From assembly GCA_011524995.1 (NCBI GenBank), contig WTJA01000027.1:33519-68744 (forward strand): DNA of 35,226 nucleotides. Direction: 5' to 3'. The position numbers and the translations under genes were made by a program. Below are positions 19,474 to 27,046 of the stretch, in pieces (within the stretch, counting starts at the first letter, position 1; each line of letters starts with the position of its first letter). Source of the stretch: Alphaproteobacteria bacterium (GTDB taxonomy: Bacteria > Pseudomonadota > Alphaproteobacteria > Puniceispirillales > Puniceispirillaceae). The notes under the pieces were generated by a model. It saw only the letters and a list, made by a program, of their open reading frames with translations, ran no database searches and had not been told where the DNA came from.

Positions 19474-19840
19474 CCGTTACAACTAGTAGTTTTACACACC
19501 CCCTCTTTATTCGTCTGAAATCTGGGCATTTTTGCCTTATTTCTAAAGTTTTTTTATCTGAGAGGGGGTTGATTTAGTTCAACTATCTGTTTTTATTGCC
19601 TTTTTACATTTTGCCTATCTTTTAGGCACTTTGTGACTCTTTGGCAGTTTTACGGGCCTTTTCTCAAATGTTAGGCCAGTTACCCACAAAGTTATCCACA
19701 GGAATCGGGGATAAGTGTGAGCGGCAAATTACCCAAGTGAGTCGGCTTATTTAGCGAATCCTAATGAGACTGCCCTTTTTTGTAAGTGAGTCCCTCGCCT
19801 AGGGTTGGCGGGGCTGTGTTGTTGCATTAGATTAGGGCGC
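19474..19840. other. Gene-free T-rich region with DnaA boxes and GANTC cluster (candidate origin or DnaA/CcrM control region)
   Basis: There is no gene in these 367 bases. The left half (about 19505-19660) is T-rich, with repeated TTGCC blocks and ATCT-plus-T-run elements resembling a duplex-unwinding zone. It is followed by TTACCCACA (19680-19688), a perfect DnaA box TTATCCACA (19692-19700), and a reverse near-match read as TTATCCCCG (19706-19714). Five GANTC sites fall at 19635, 19702, 19739, 19756 and 19788; chance expectation in 158 bases is about 0.6. AAGTGAGTC occurs twice (19735-19743 and 19784-19792). The arrangement resembles an alphaproteobacterial replication origin, but origin-linked genes such as parAB, hemE or dnaA are absent nearby. 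Confidence 0.4.
19499..19568. repeat. 8-bp inverted repeat flanking a T-rich segment
   Basis: CCCCCTCT (19499-19506) and AGAGGGGG (19561-19568) are perfect complements separated by 54 T-rich bases, just after the CaCA gene. They could bound an unwinding element or form a long-loop hairpin. No T tract sits directly after it in a terminator-like position. Confidence 0.45.
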
Positions 19841-21745
19841 ATGACAGAGCTTGACCTAACGCCCGTTGAGACAGCCGACGAGATCGATTTTGCCCGCGGT
19901 CTTGCCTATCTCAAGAGCCAATTAAAACATCTGCCGGCCAAACCAGGTGTCTATCGCATGTTAGATGCGAAAGGTGATGCGTTATATGTAGGCAAAGCGC
20001 GCGATATTTCAAAAAGAGTGCCAAGCTATACGCGCCCAACCAATTTGAATGGGCGGCTGATGCGGATGGTATCAGAGACCATCAGCCTTGAGATCATCGT
20101 CACCGCGACTGAGGTGGAAGCGCTGTTACTTGAATCGAATCTGATTAAGAAATTACGCCCGCGTTTTAATATTTTGCTGCGAGACGATAAAAGCTTTGCG
20201 CATATTTTATTATCGAAAGACCATCCCTTTGGGCGGTTGATGAAACATCGCGGCCCGCAAAAACAAAGAGGGGATTATTTCGGCCCCTTTGCCTCTGCGG
20301 GGGCGGTCAACCGAACGATCACCTCACTCCAACGGGCTTTTTTACTGCGCACCTGTTCTGATTCCGATTTTGCCACGCGCTCGCGGCCTTGCCTGCAATA
20401 TCAGATTAAGAGATGCACCGCCCCTTGTGTTGGCCATGTGACTGAGGCTGAGTATCAGCATCAGATTACGGCAGCCAAAGCCTTTCTATCTGGGAAGTCT
20501 GATCAGGTGCAAAAATCCTATGCCGCAGAAATGCATGAGGCCGCCGAAGCGCTTGATTTTGAAACCGCCGCCCTCTGGCGCAACCGTATCAGGGCGCTGA
20601 CCTCGATTCAGGCCAATCAAGATATTCATATTGAAGGCATGAAAGATGCCGATGTAATTGCGCTTGCCAAAGAGGGCGGGCAAGTGTGCATTCAGGTCTT
20701 TTTCATTCGCCAAGGCACCAATTATGGGAATAAGGCCTATTTCCCAACGCATGTGGGTGATGCCGATAATCAGGCGATCTTAGCTGCTTTTATCGGCCAA
20801 TTTTATAGTGATAAAGACCCGGCCCCTATTTTGCTTGTCTCTGCGCTACCGGAAGGGGAAGCGTTGTTGCGTGCCGCGCTATCAGAAGCCGCTGGCAAAC
20901 AAATCCAAATCGCCCATCCGCAGCGTGGCGGGCGGCGAAAATTGCTTGATATGGCGGTGCGGAATGCCGAGGAAGCCTTGGCCCGCAAATTGTCTGAATC
21001 AGCCAGCCAAAGACGGCTATTAGAGGCGGTGGCAGATGTGTTTGGTATGGATGAGGCGCCGCAACGTGTTGAGATTTATGATAACTCGCATATTCAGGGA
21101 CGCCATGCGATCGGCGCGATGGTTTGTGCAGGACCAGAGGGTTTTATCAAATCGGCCTATCGTAAATTTAATATGAAAGAGAGCGGCAAATATGCCGTCA
21201 CAGATGGTGATGATTTTGCGATGATGCGCCAGATGATCCATCGCCGGTTTGAACGCGCCTTGCGCGAAGATCCCGATAGGGAAAGCGGCCAATGGCCTGA
21301 TTTATTATTGATTGATGGTGGACGTGGCCAGCTCAATGTTGTGCGCGAGGTGCTGACAGAATTGGGGCTTGATGATTTGATGGTGGTGGGTGTCTCAAAA
21401 GGCCCTGACCGGAATGCGGGCCGTGAGCAGTTCCATATTGAGGGACAAGACAGCTTTACGCTTGCGCCTGATAGCCCAGCGATGCATTTCCTACAAAGGC
21501 TGCGTGATGAATCGCACCGCTTTGCGATTGGCACGCATCGTGCGAAACGCACCAAAGCCACCTTGAAAAACCCATTGGATGAGATTGCCGGTATTGGGCC
21601 TAAACGGAAGAAGGCGCTATTATCGCATTTTGGGTCCGCGCGGTCTATCTCGCGGGCGGCGGTGGCTGATTTGATGGTGGTTGACGGGATCTCAGAAGCG
21701 GTTGCCACTGATATCTATAATCATTTTCATCATCACCAAAAATAG
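19841..21745 (+). CDS. uvrC: Excinuclease ABC subunit C
   Basis: A 634-residue nuclease that makes both incisions around a DNA lesion bound by UvrB. The N-terminal GIY-YIG nuclease (3' incision) shows PGVYRML and ALYVGKARDISKRV at residues 35-60. A UVR motif near 217-250 (HEAAEALDFETAALWRNRI) contacts UvrB. The RNase H-like domain (5' incision) contains EIYDNSHIQGRHAIGAMVC and LLLIDGGRGQLNVVREVL. Tandem helix-hairpin-helix motifs end the protein (IAGIGPKRKKALLSHFG, VVDGISEAVA). ATG 19841 is used; an upstream in-frame TTG at 19805 adds a Cys-rich stretch unlike the family. pgsA follows after 78 bases, a common uvrC-pgsA pairing. Confidence 0.98.
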   Translation: MTELDLTPVETADEIDFARGLAYLKSQLKHLPAKPGVYRMLDAKGDALYVGKARDISKRVPSYTRPTNLNGRLMRMVSETISLEIIVTATEVEALLLESNLIKKLRPRFNILLRDDKSFAHILLSKDHPFGRLMKHRGPQKQRGDYFGPFASAGAVNRTITSLQRAFLLRTCSDSDFATRSRPCLQYQIKRCTAPCVGHVTEAEYQHQITAAKAFLSGKSDQVQKSYAAEMHEAAEALDFETAALWRNRIRALTSIQANQDIHIEGMKDADVIALAKEGGQVCIQVFFIRQGTNYGNKAYFPTHVGDADNQAILAAFIGQFYSDKDPAPILLVSALPEGEALLRAALSEAAGKQIQIAHPQRGGRRKLLDMAVRNAEEALARKLSESASQRRLLEAVADVFGMDEAPQRVEIYDNSHIQGRHAIGAMVCAGPEGFIKSAYRKFNMKESGKYAVTDGDDFAMMRQMIHRRFERALREDPDRESGQWPDLLLIDGGRGQLNVVREVLTELGLDDLMVVGVSKGPDRNAGREQFHIEGQDSFTLAPDSPAMHFLQRLRDESHRFAIGTHRAKRTKATLKNPLDEIAGIGPKRKKALLSHFGSARSISRAAVADLMVVDGISEAVATDIYNHFHHHQK

Positions 21746-21823
21746 CGCCCTGCCCCTATGGACAGCGCCCTATCAGACCAGCTAGAAGGGTAGAGGTGGG
21801 GACAGACGGCGAAAAGGCATCTC

Positions 21824-22396
21824 ATGTATCGACATATTCCGAACATTTTGACCAGCCTGCGCTTGATTGCGGCGCCTGTAATTGCGCTTTTGCTGCTTGG
21901 TATGTCGGGGCCCATTGCCGCGTGGGCAGCCTTGCTCATTTTCATTGTGGCCGCTGTAACAGACTGGCTTGATGGCTTTTTGGCACGACGCTGGCAGTCT
22001 GTGTCAAATTTTGGCCGTATGCTTGATCCGATCGCTGATAAATTAATGGTGATCGTATTGCTAGTCGCACTAATGGGCACAGAGCTTGGCGGGATGGGAT
22101 TACTTGTCCCGGCTGTGGTGATTGTCACAAGAGAGATTCTCGTTTCTGGCTTGCGTGAATTTATGGGCAAATATGATGTTATCGTCGCCGTAACGATGAC
22201 CGCCAAGTTTAAAACAACCTTTCAGCTTATTGCGCTTGGCTTCCTCTTGGCCAGCTTTGCCTTTGCCAAAGGCACACCGCTTTACCAGCTTGCCTATCAG
22301 GGCGGCTTTACGCTGATATGGCTCGCTGCCGCCTTAACAGCCTGGACAGGTGTCAGCTATTTCACACAAGCGTTGGCGCAAATCCCGCGCGCCTAG
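21824..22396 (+). CDS. pgsA: CDP-diacylglycerol--glycerol-3-phosphate 3-phosphatidyltransferase
   Basis: A 190-residue inner-membrane enzyme that makes phosphatidylglycerol phosphate, the committed step to phosphatidylglycerol and cardiolipin. The CDP-alcohol phosphatidyltransferase motif D-x2-D-G-x2-A-R-x8-G-x3-D-x3-D is visible at about residues 47-70 (DWLDGFLARRWQ, then FGRMLDPIADKL). Several hydrophobic segments follow, and the N-terminus NILTSLRLIAAPVIALLLLG is typical. AAAAGG lies six bases before the ATG. It is downstream of uvrC on the same strand and ends at a terminator shared with ilvE. Length matches E. coli PgsA (182 residues) well. Confidence 0.96.
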   Translation: MYRHIPNILTSLRLIAAPVIALLLLGMSGPIAAWAALLIFIVAAVTDWLDGFLARRWQSVSNFGRMLDPIADKLMVIVLLVALMGTELGGMGLLVPAVVIVTREILVSGLREFMGKYDVIVAVTMTAKFKTTFQLIALGFLLASFAFAKGTPLYQLAYQGGFTLIWLAAALTAWTGVSYFTQALAQIPRA

Positions 22397-22401
22397 GCCA
22401 T

Positions 22402-22432
22402 AAAAAAACCCTGCCATAGGACAGGGTTCTTT
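22402..22432. terminator. Bidirectional terminator between pgsA and ilvE
   Basis: AACCCTG (22407-22413) pairs with CAGGGTT (22422-22428) around an eight-base loop. Seven A precede the stem and C-TTTT follows it. It suits both pgsA (plus) and ilvE (minus), which converge here. Confidence 0.85.
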
Positions 22433-22454
22433 TGTCGTCTATGATATGGCTGGC

Positions 22455-23336
22455 CTAGCGGCGACCATTCACCAAATCATCATAGCCTTGAACCAATGAT
22501 TTCGTCAGATTACCAGGAGTAAAGTGATAATCGCCAATACGTGAGACAGGTGTGACCTCAGCGGCGGTACCTGTTAGGAAACATTCACGAGCCTTTGCCA
22601 TTTCTTCTGGCATCATGTGACGTTCAATCACCTCTAGCCCTTCTTCACGAGCAAGATCAATCACTGTGCGGCGTGTGATCCCATTCAGGAAACAATCAGC
22701 TTCAGGCGTATGTAATTTGCCATCATCCATGAGGAAGAACACATTAGCGCCAGTGGCCTCTGCGATATATCCGCGATAATCAAGCATCAGCGCATCATTA
22801 AAGCCATTACGCTCTGCTTTATGCTTTGAAAGCGTACAAATCATATAGAGACCTGCGGCTTTGGCATGGACGGGTGCTGATTCCGTTGAAGGACGCTTCC
22901 ATTCAGCAATATCAAGCGTGATGCCCTTCATCTTGGTCTCTGGGTCAAAATAGCTCGGCCAGGCCCAGGCAGCGACAGCTACATGGGTGGTTGTCTGTTG
23001 GGCAGAGATAGCCATCATCTCTGAGCCACGCCAGCAAAAGGCACGAATATAGCCATCAGTGATGTTGTTTTCTGCCAAAACCTGTTGCTTCACAGCTTCA
23101 AATTCATCATCTGAATAAGGCATATCAAAATCAAGATATTGGCATGATTGACGCAAACGCTCTGTATGTTCGCGTGATTTAAAGATCGTGCCGCCATAAG
23201 CGCGCTCGCCTTCAAACACCATTGAGGCATAATGCAAGCCATGCGTCAGCGTATGGGTTTTGGCATCGCGCCATGGCACCATTTCACCATCTAGCCAGAT
23301 TGTACCATCTCTATCATCAAAGGGAATGATCGACAT
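22455..23336 (-). CDS. ilvE: Branched-chain amino acid aminotransferase
   Basis: A 293-residue class IV PLP aminotransferase that performs the last step of leucine, isoleucine and valine synthesis, or the first of their breakdown. Motifs are THTLTHGLHYASMVFEGERA near the N-terminus, Lys159 in the HAKAAGLYMICTLSKHKAE segment as the Schiff-base lysine, and GYIAEATGANVFFL, the class IV signature (E--G-N-F). ATG 23336 (MSIIPFDDRDG) is used; a GTG at 23345 would add three residues, and AGGTGAGG lies directly upstream of the ATG. The gene is divergent from the MarR-type regulator, and a paired operator-like repeat lies between them. Confidence 0.96.
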   Translation of the reverse strand: MSIIPFDDRDGTIWLDGEMVPWRDAKTHTLTHGLHYASMVFEGERAYGGTIFKSREHTERLRQSCQYLDFDMPYSDDEFEAVKQQVLAENNITDGYIRAFCWRGSEMMAISAQQTTTHVAVAAWAWPSYFDPETKMKGITLDIAEWKRPSTESAPVHAKAAGLYMICTLSKHKAERNGFNDALMLDYRGYIAEATGANVFFLMDDGKLHTPEADCFLNGITRRTVIDLAREEGLEVIERHMMPEEMAKARECFLTGTAAEVTPVSRIGDYHFTPGNLTKSLVQGYDDLVNGRR

Positions 23337-23369
23337 TTTCCTCACCTCATATCACATCGTCTCGGCTTA

Positions 23370-23408
23370 TGACTTGTCACATAGCGCATCATCACCTAAG
23401 ACAAGTCA
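23370..23408. promoter_or_regulatory. Paired inverted-repeat operator between ilvE and marR-type gene
   Basis: TGACTTGTC (23370-23378) and GACAAGTCA (23400-23408) form a perfect 9-bp inverted repeat. The spacing places the centres 30 bases apart, about three helical turns. Each arm is itself a short TGAC-N2-GTC near-palindrome. The site lies between divergent genes, one encoding a MarR-family repressor, so autoregulation plus control of ilvE is a reasonable inference. Confidence 0.5.
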
Positions 23409-23460
23409 GAACCGATAAATTCCTTTAGTTTGGGTATCAGCTTTGCTAAGATAGGTCAAC

Positions 23461-23928
23461 ATGGCTGACATAAAACACTTAAATAAAGCACTCTTTCTCA
23501 CGGAAGATGAATTGCGCCGCGGCATTGAGCTGATGTTTTTTGCGTATCGCGACTTTACAGGCGAGGCTGATGCGCTGCTAGAAGGCTATGGGTTAGGACG
23601 CGCGCATCACCGCGCTATCTATTTTATTGGCCGTCATCCCGATATGACTGTCTCTGATTTATTAGATATTTTGAATATAACAAAACAATCTTTGAGCCGT
23701 GTCTTATCGCATCTGATTAGCGAGGGTTATGTCGCGCAAAAAGCTGGTGAGACAGATAAACGGCAAAGGCTATTGCGCCTCACGGAAAAAGGCCGCACAC
23801 TTGAAAAACAAGTGACAGATCTGCAAGCTACACGCTTTGCCAGAGCCTATAAGGAATGCGGCCTTGAGGCTGTTGATGGATTCCAGCGCGTGTTGCAGCA
23901 TTTGTTGAATGATAAGACGGTCCCTTAA
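23461..23928 (+). CDS. MarR family winged-helix transcriptional regulator (PetP-like)
   Basis: A 155-residue dimeric repressor-type protein. A helical N-terminus is followed by the winged helix at about residues 50-115: DMTVSDLLDILNITKQSLSR is the helix-turn-helix, and the wing contains the conserved DKRQRLLRLTEKG. It is followed after 15 bases or less by an OmpR-type response regulator and an EnvZ-type kinase on the same strand, and is divergent from ilvE. The MarR-plus-OmpR pairing resembles PetP/PetR of Rhodobacter capsulatus, described there in connection with cytochrome bc1 expression. That is established for Rhodobacter only; the same role here is inference. The ligand is unknown. Confidence 0.92.
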   Translation: MADIKHLNKALFLTEDELRRGIELMFFAYRDFTGEADALLEGYGLGRAHHRAIYFIGRHPDMTVSDLLDILNITKQSLSRVLSHLISEGYVAQKAGETDKRQRLLRLTEKGRTLEKQVTDLQATRFARAYKECGLEAVDGFQRVLQHLLNDKTVP

Positions 23929-23943
23929 GCGAAAGTGCCAGCG

Positions 23944-24663
23944 ATGAGCGAGCCCGCGCATATTTTAATCATTGATGATGATGACCGGCTGCGTGACTTA
24001 TTACGCCGCTTTTTATCAGAAAGCGGGTTTCGGGTCACTGATGCGAGTGATGCGAACCAAGCGCGCCACCTCTTATCTGTGATGCGTTTTGATTTGTTGG
24101 TCATTGATGTGATGATGCCAGGTCAAACAGGGGTCGAGTTCCTTGCAGAGCTGCGCCAAGATGGCGGCGCATTGGCCTGTAATGTGCCCGCCCTATTCCT
24201 GACAGCCATGGCAGAAACCGAGCATCGGATTGAAGGGCTAGAAGCAGGCGCTGATGATTATATTGGCAAGCCCTTTGAGCCGCGTGAATTAATCTTGCGG
24301 ATTGAGCGGATTCTGGCCCGTCAGCCGCAAGCCACAACCAGCGATGAGGTTAGTTTTGGCAGTTATCAGTTCACGCCTGATACGGGGCGGCTTGCTGGCC
24401 CTGAGGGAGATGTGCATCTGACAACCGCGGAACGAGACCTGCTTCGTATTTTTGCCCAAGCCGCAAACCAGACCTTGTCACGTGATGATATTGCCAGCCA
24501 TCTGACAACCAAGATGGAAGGGCGTTCAATTGATGTGGCGATTGCAAGGCTGCGCCGCAAATTTGAACAAGACCCGAAAAAACCACATCACCTTGTCACA
24601 GTGCGCGGGGCGGGCTGGCAATTGCGGACGGGCCATTATGCGAGTGCAGAGGCCGGGCGATGA
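23944..24663 (+). CDS. OmpR-family DNA-binding response regulator (PetR-like)
   Basis: A 239-residue two-component regulator. The receiver domain (about 1-125) has the acidic pocket DDDD at 11-14, the phospho-acceptor Asp55 in VIDVMMPGQTG, Thr87 in LFLTAMA and Lys109 in YIGKPFEPREL. The C-terminal winged helix (about 140-235) has LTTAERDLLRIFAQAANQTL and SIDVAIARLRRKFEQDP, ending with the VTVRGAGWQL wing. ATG 23944 is chosen; a GTG at 23935 would add three residues, and neither has a good ribosome site, so translational coupling to marR is likely. Its stop codon overlaps the kinase start (ATGA), showing a tightly coupled pair. Confidence 0.95.
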   Translation: MSEPAHILIIDDDDRLRDLLRRFLSESGFRVTDASDANQARHLLSVMRFDLLVIDVMMPGQTGVEFLAELRQDGGALACNVPALFLTAMAETEHRIEGLEAGADDYIGKPFEPRELILRIERILARQPQATTSDEVSFGSYQFTPDTGRLAGPEGDVHLTTAERDLLRIFAQAANQTLSRDDIASHLTTKMEGRSIDVAIARLRRKFEQDPKKPHHLVTVRGAGWQLRTGHYASAEAGR

Positions 24664-25979
24664 AGCTGCGCAATATTATGCCAAAATCGCTCTTTGGGCG
24701 CATGCTTGCCATTATCCTTGTGCCGATGATTTTGGTGCAGGTCATCACCGTCTTTGTGTTTTATGAACGCCACTGGGATACGGTGACGCGCTATATGGCG
24801 ACTTCGCTCGCCTCAGAAATTAGTCTGATTGTTGATGAAGTGGGGGCGCGCACTGATGAAGAGAATTTGGCCCGCACGATTGATCGCGGCGCTAAATATT
24901 TCAATTTTGCGCTATCTTTCCAAGCAGGCGCTATTCTTGAAAAACCACCGCAGCTTCATAGCCCGACCCATGCCGAAGAGGTGCTTGGGCGATCGCTTGA
25001 TGCGCGGCTTAGTTTTCCCTGGGAATTTGACCTTATCTCGCACCCTGATTTGATCTTTATCTATGTGCAATTAGGCGATGGGGTGCTGGAAATTGCAGCT
25101 GGTCGTAAACGCCTTTTCTCGTCAACCAGCTGGACGTTCCTTGGTTGGACGATTGCCACCTCTATCTTATTATTCTTTATTGCGCTTGGGTTTCTGCGTG
25201 GTCAAATCCGCCCGATCAGGCGGCTTGCCAATGCCGCGCGTCAATTGGGGTTGGGGCGTGAAATTGAAGATTTCAGATTAGAAGGTGCCAAGGAAATTCG
25301 CCTTGCGGGGCGTGCCTTTCAAGCGATGCGCCACCGCATTGACCGCCAGATGAAAGAGCGCACCACCATGCTGGCTGGTGTGAGCCATGATCTGCGCACA
25401 CCGCTGACACGGATGCGGCTCCAAACCGCGCTTGCACCTGCGAATGAGGATTTGCAAGCGATGGATAGAGAAATCTCTGAGATGGAAGGGATGATTGAAG
25501 GCTATCTCTCTTTTGCCAAAGGGGAAGGGGCGGAAAGCTCGCAAATGGCGCGCTTTGATAAGATTGTGAAGCAAATTGTTGATAGCTATAGCGCGACAAA
25601 ACCAGGGACGTTGCGGCTGTTGCTGCCATCGGCCCATTATCCGGCCTTTCCGATGCGTGTCCAAGCGATGCGCCGCGCGGTTGATAACCTGATTTCAAAC
25701 GCGCTTCGCTATGCGAATTGTGCAGAATTACGCCTTAAAATCGCAGAAGATGAATTATATTTATTCATCGATGATGATGGGCCAGGGATTGCTGAGGCTG
25801 ATTATGCGGAAGCTGTGAAACCGTTTGTGCGGCTGGAACAATCACGCAACCGGCAGACAGGCGGCACAGGGCTTGGCCTGTCGATTGCCTCTGATGTGAT
25901 CTTATCGCATGGCGGTGAGCTGACCCTTGATAAATCGCCGCTTGGCGGTCTGCGTGTGACCATCAAACTGCCGATCTAG
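24660..25979 (+). CDS. EnvZ-type sensor histidine kinase
   Basis: A 439-residue inner-membrane kinase that should phosphorylate the regulator just upstream, whose stop codon it overlaps by four bases. It has a transmembrane segment at about residues 10-35, a periplasmic domain of about 120 residues, and a second segment near 158-180. A HAMP linker follows, then the dimerisation box with phospho-acceptor His243 (LAGVSHDLRTPLTRMRLQ). The ATPase domain shows the N box DNLISNALRYA, the G1 box DDDGPGI and the G2 box GGTGLGLSIA. The domain order matches EnvZ. The signal is not deducible. It ends nine bases before the convergent csaA stop codon. Confidence 0.95.
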   Translation: MKLRNIMPKSLFGRMLAIILVPMILVQVITVFVFYERHWDTVTRYMATSLASEISLIVDEVGARTDEENLARTIDRGAKYFNFALSFQAGAILEKPPQLHSPTHAEEVLGRSLDARLSFPWEFDLISHPDLIFIYVQLGDGVLEIAAGRKRLFSSTSWTFLGWTIATSILLFFIALGFLRGQIRPIRRLANAARQLGLGREIEDFRLEGAKEIRLAGRAFQAMRHRIDRQMKERTTMLAGVSHDLRTPLTRMRLQTALAPANEDLQAMDREISEMEGMIEGYLSFAKGEGAESSQMARFDKIVKQIVDSYSATKPGTLRLLLPSAHYPAFPMRVQAMRRAVDNLISNALRYANCAELRLKIAEDELYLFIDDDGPGIAEADYAEAVKPFVRLEQSRNRQTGGTGLGLSIASDVILSHGGELTLDKSPLGGLRVTIKLPI

Positions 25980-25988
25980 GCGGGGTGG

Positions 25989-26330
25989 TTAATAGAGGCG
26001 TCCGCCCTTTGGCACATCGCATGTTGGCGCAATCAACGCCACCTCACCTGTCGCATCAGGCACGCCCAGCGTAAGGACCTCAGACATAAAGGGGCCGATT
26101 TGCCGCGGCGGAAAATTCACCACCGCCATGACTTGCTTGCCCACCAAATCAGCTGGCTGATAATTCGCGGTAATCTGGGCAGAGGATTTCTTGATCCCTA
26201 GCTCATCCCCAAAATCAATGAGCAATTTATAGGCGGGCTTGCGGGCTTCTGGAAAGGGGTTCACTTCGCAAATCGTGCCAACACGAATATCTAATTTGAG
26301 GAAATCATCAAAAGTTACCTGGTCAGTCAT
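25989..26330 (-). CDS. csaA: CsaA-like tRNA-binding domain protein
   Basis: A 113-residue stand-alone OB-fold protein of the EMAP/MetRS-C tRNA-binding type. The whole length is the domain: FLKLDIRVGTICEVNPFPEA, then KLLIDFGDELGIKKSSAQIT, then LVGKQVMAVVNFPPRQIGPF and a C-terminal SEVLTLG segment. CsaA homologues bind tRNA as dimers and have been linked to protein export/chaperone activity in Bacillus; the role in this organism is not known. The start codon overlaps the end of the upstream TetR/COQ9-like gene by eight bases, so the two are translationally coupled. Confidence 0.92.
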   Translation of the reverse strand: MTDQVTFDDFLKLDIRVGTICEVNPFPEARKPAYKLLIDFGDELGIKKSSAQITANYQPADLVGKQVMAVVNFPPRQIGPFMSEVLTLGVPDATGEVALIAPTCDVPKGGRLY

Positions 26331-26946
26331 TTGTGGCCTGCTGCGTCATATCTGAGGGGGAAAGAATGCGAAATGTGACAGCCCATTCACAGGCTTTTTT
26401 CAATTCCTCATCCAAGGCTTTGATGGTGAGGCCCATATCAGCGCTGTCATCATCAAGCCAAGTGCTACGAACGCGCAATAACACGCCAATCACGCCGAGG
26501 ATGCGGGCTTGCTTCAACGGGCCGGTGCTATCATCTCCTGCGAGGGAGAGATATTTGCCGACCGTCTCCCCTAATTGGTGCGAGAGCTGCAGCGCCAAAA
26601 GCGGGTTGCGTGTCGCCGCTTGATGAAGATTGCGGATTTGCGGCTTGCTTTCTTGCAAGGTTTCAAACCGCATGATCAGCCCTTCTAGCAATTTTTCATA
26701 AATGCTCGCCTCTGGATCATCGGCAAAATCAGCTTGTGAGGTTTGCAAGGCTTCTAAATCATGATGGCACAAAGCATGCAGGATGAGGCTTGCGACATCT
26801 GTTGCCACAAGCTGAGCCGTCACAGGGTCAATGCCCGCCTGTTCGGCAATATCATCAAGATGAAGACTAGGAAAGCCGGCCTCACCGAGCTGGCGCCACG
26901 CATGCGCGCTCAGCGTCTCTATGATGGTTGAAGAAGAATCAGACAT
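26323..26946 (-). CDS. TetR-like / COQ9-like helical protein
   Basis: A 207-residue, mostly helical protein. Residues about 10-50 resemble a TetR-type DNA-binding helix-turn-helix (AGFPSLHLDDIAEQAGIDPV). The C-terminal segment with STWLDDDSADMGLTIKALDE is like the family that links alphaproteobacterial TetR-like regulators and the ubiquinone-synthesis lipid-binding protein COQ9. I cannot decide between DNA-binding regulator and COQ9-type function. ATG 26946 (MSDSSSTI) is preferred over an upstream start at 26976, with AAAGGCGG nearby. The gene overlaps csaA by eight bases. It is 100 bases downstream of proC and three genes from ubiK, a ubiquinone-synthesis accessory factor, which mildly favours the COQ9 idea. 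Confidence 0.75.
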   Translation of the reverse strand: MSDSSSTIIETLSAHAWRQLGEAGFPSLHLDDIAEQAGIDPVTAQLVATDVASLILHALCHHDLEALQTSQADFADDPEASIYEKLLEGLIMRFETLQESKPQIRNLHQAATRNPLLALQLSHQLGETVGKYLSLAGDDSTGPLKQARILGVIGVLLRVRSTWLDDDSADMGLTIKALDEELKKACEWAVTFRILSPSDMTQQATND

Positions 26947-27046
26947 GACGCCGCCTTTTACCAGAACAAGGAACACGCCCTAAAGATAAGACAATTAGCC
27001 TGTGATGCAAGCCTTGTCAGCATCATGCGCGTGAGAGGCGCTGCCG

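Noticed and set aside
21157-21708. 183-residue minus-strand frame inside uvrC
   Set aside because: Antisense to conserved UvrC domains and of low-complexity Ser/Arg composition.
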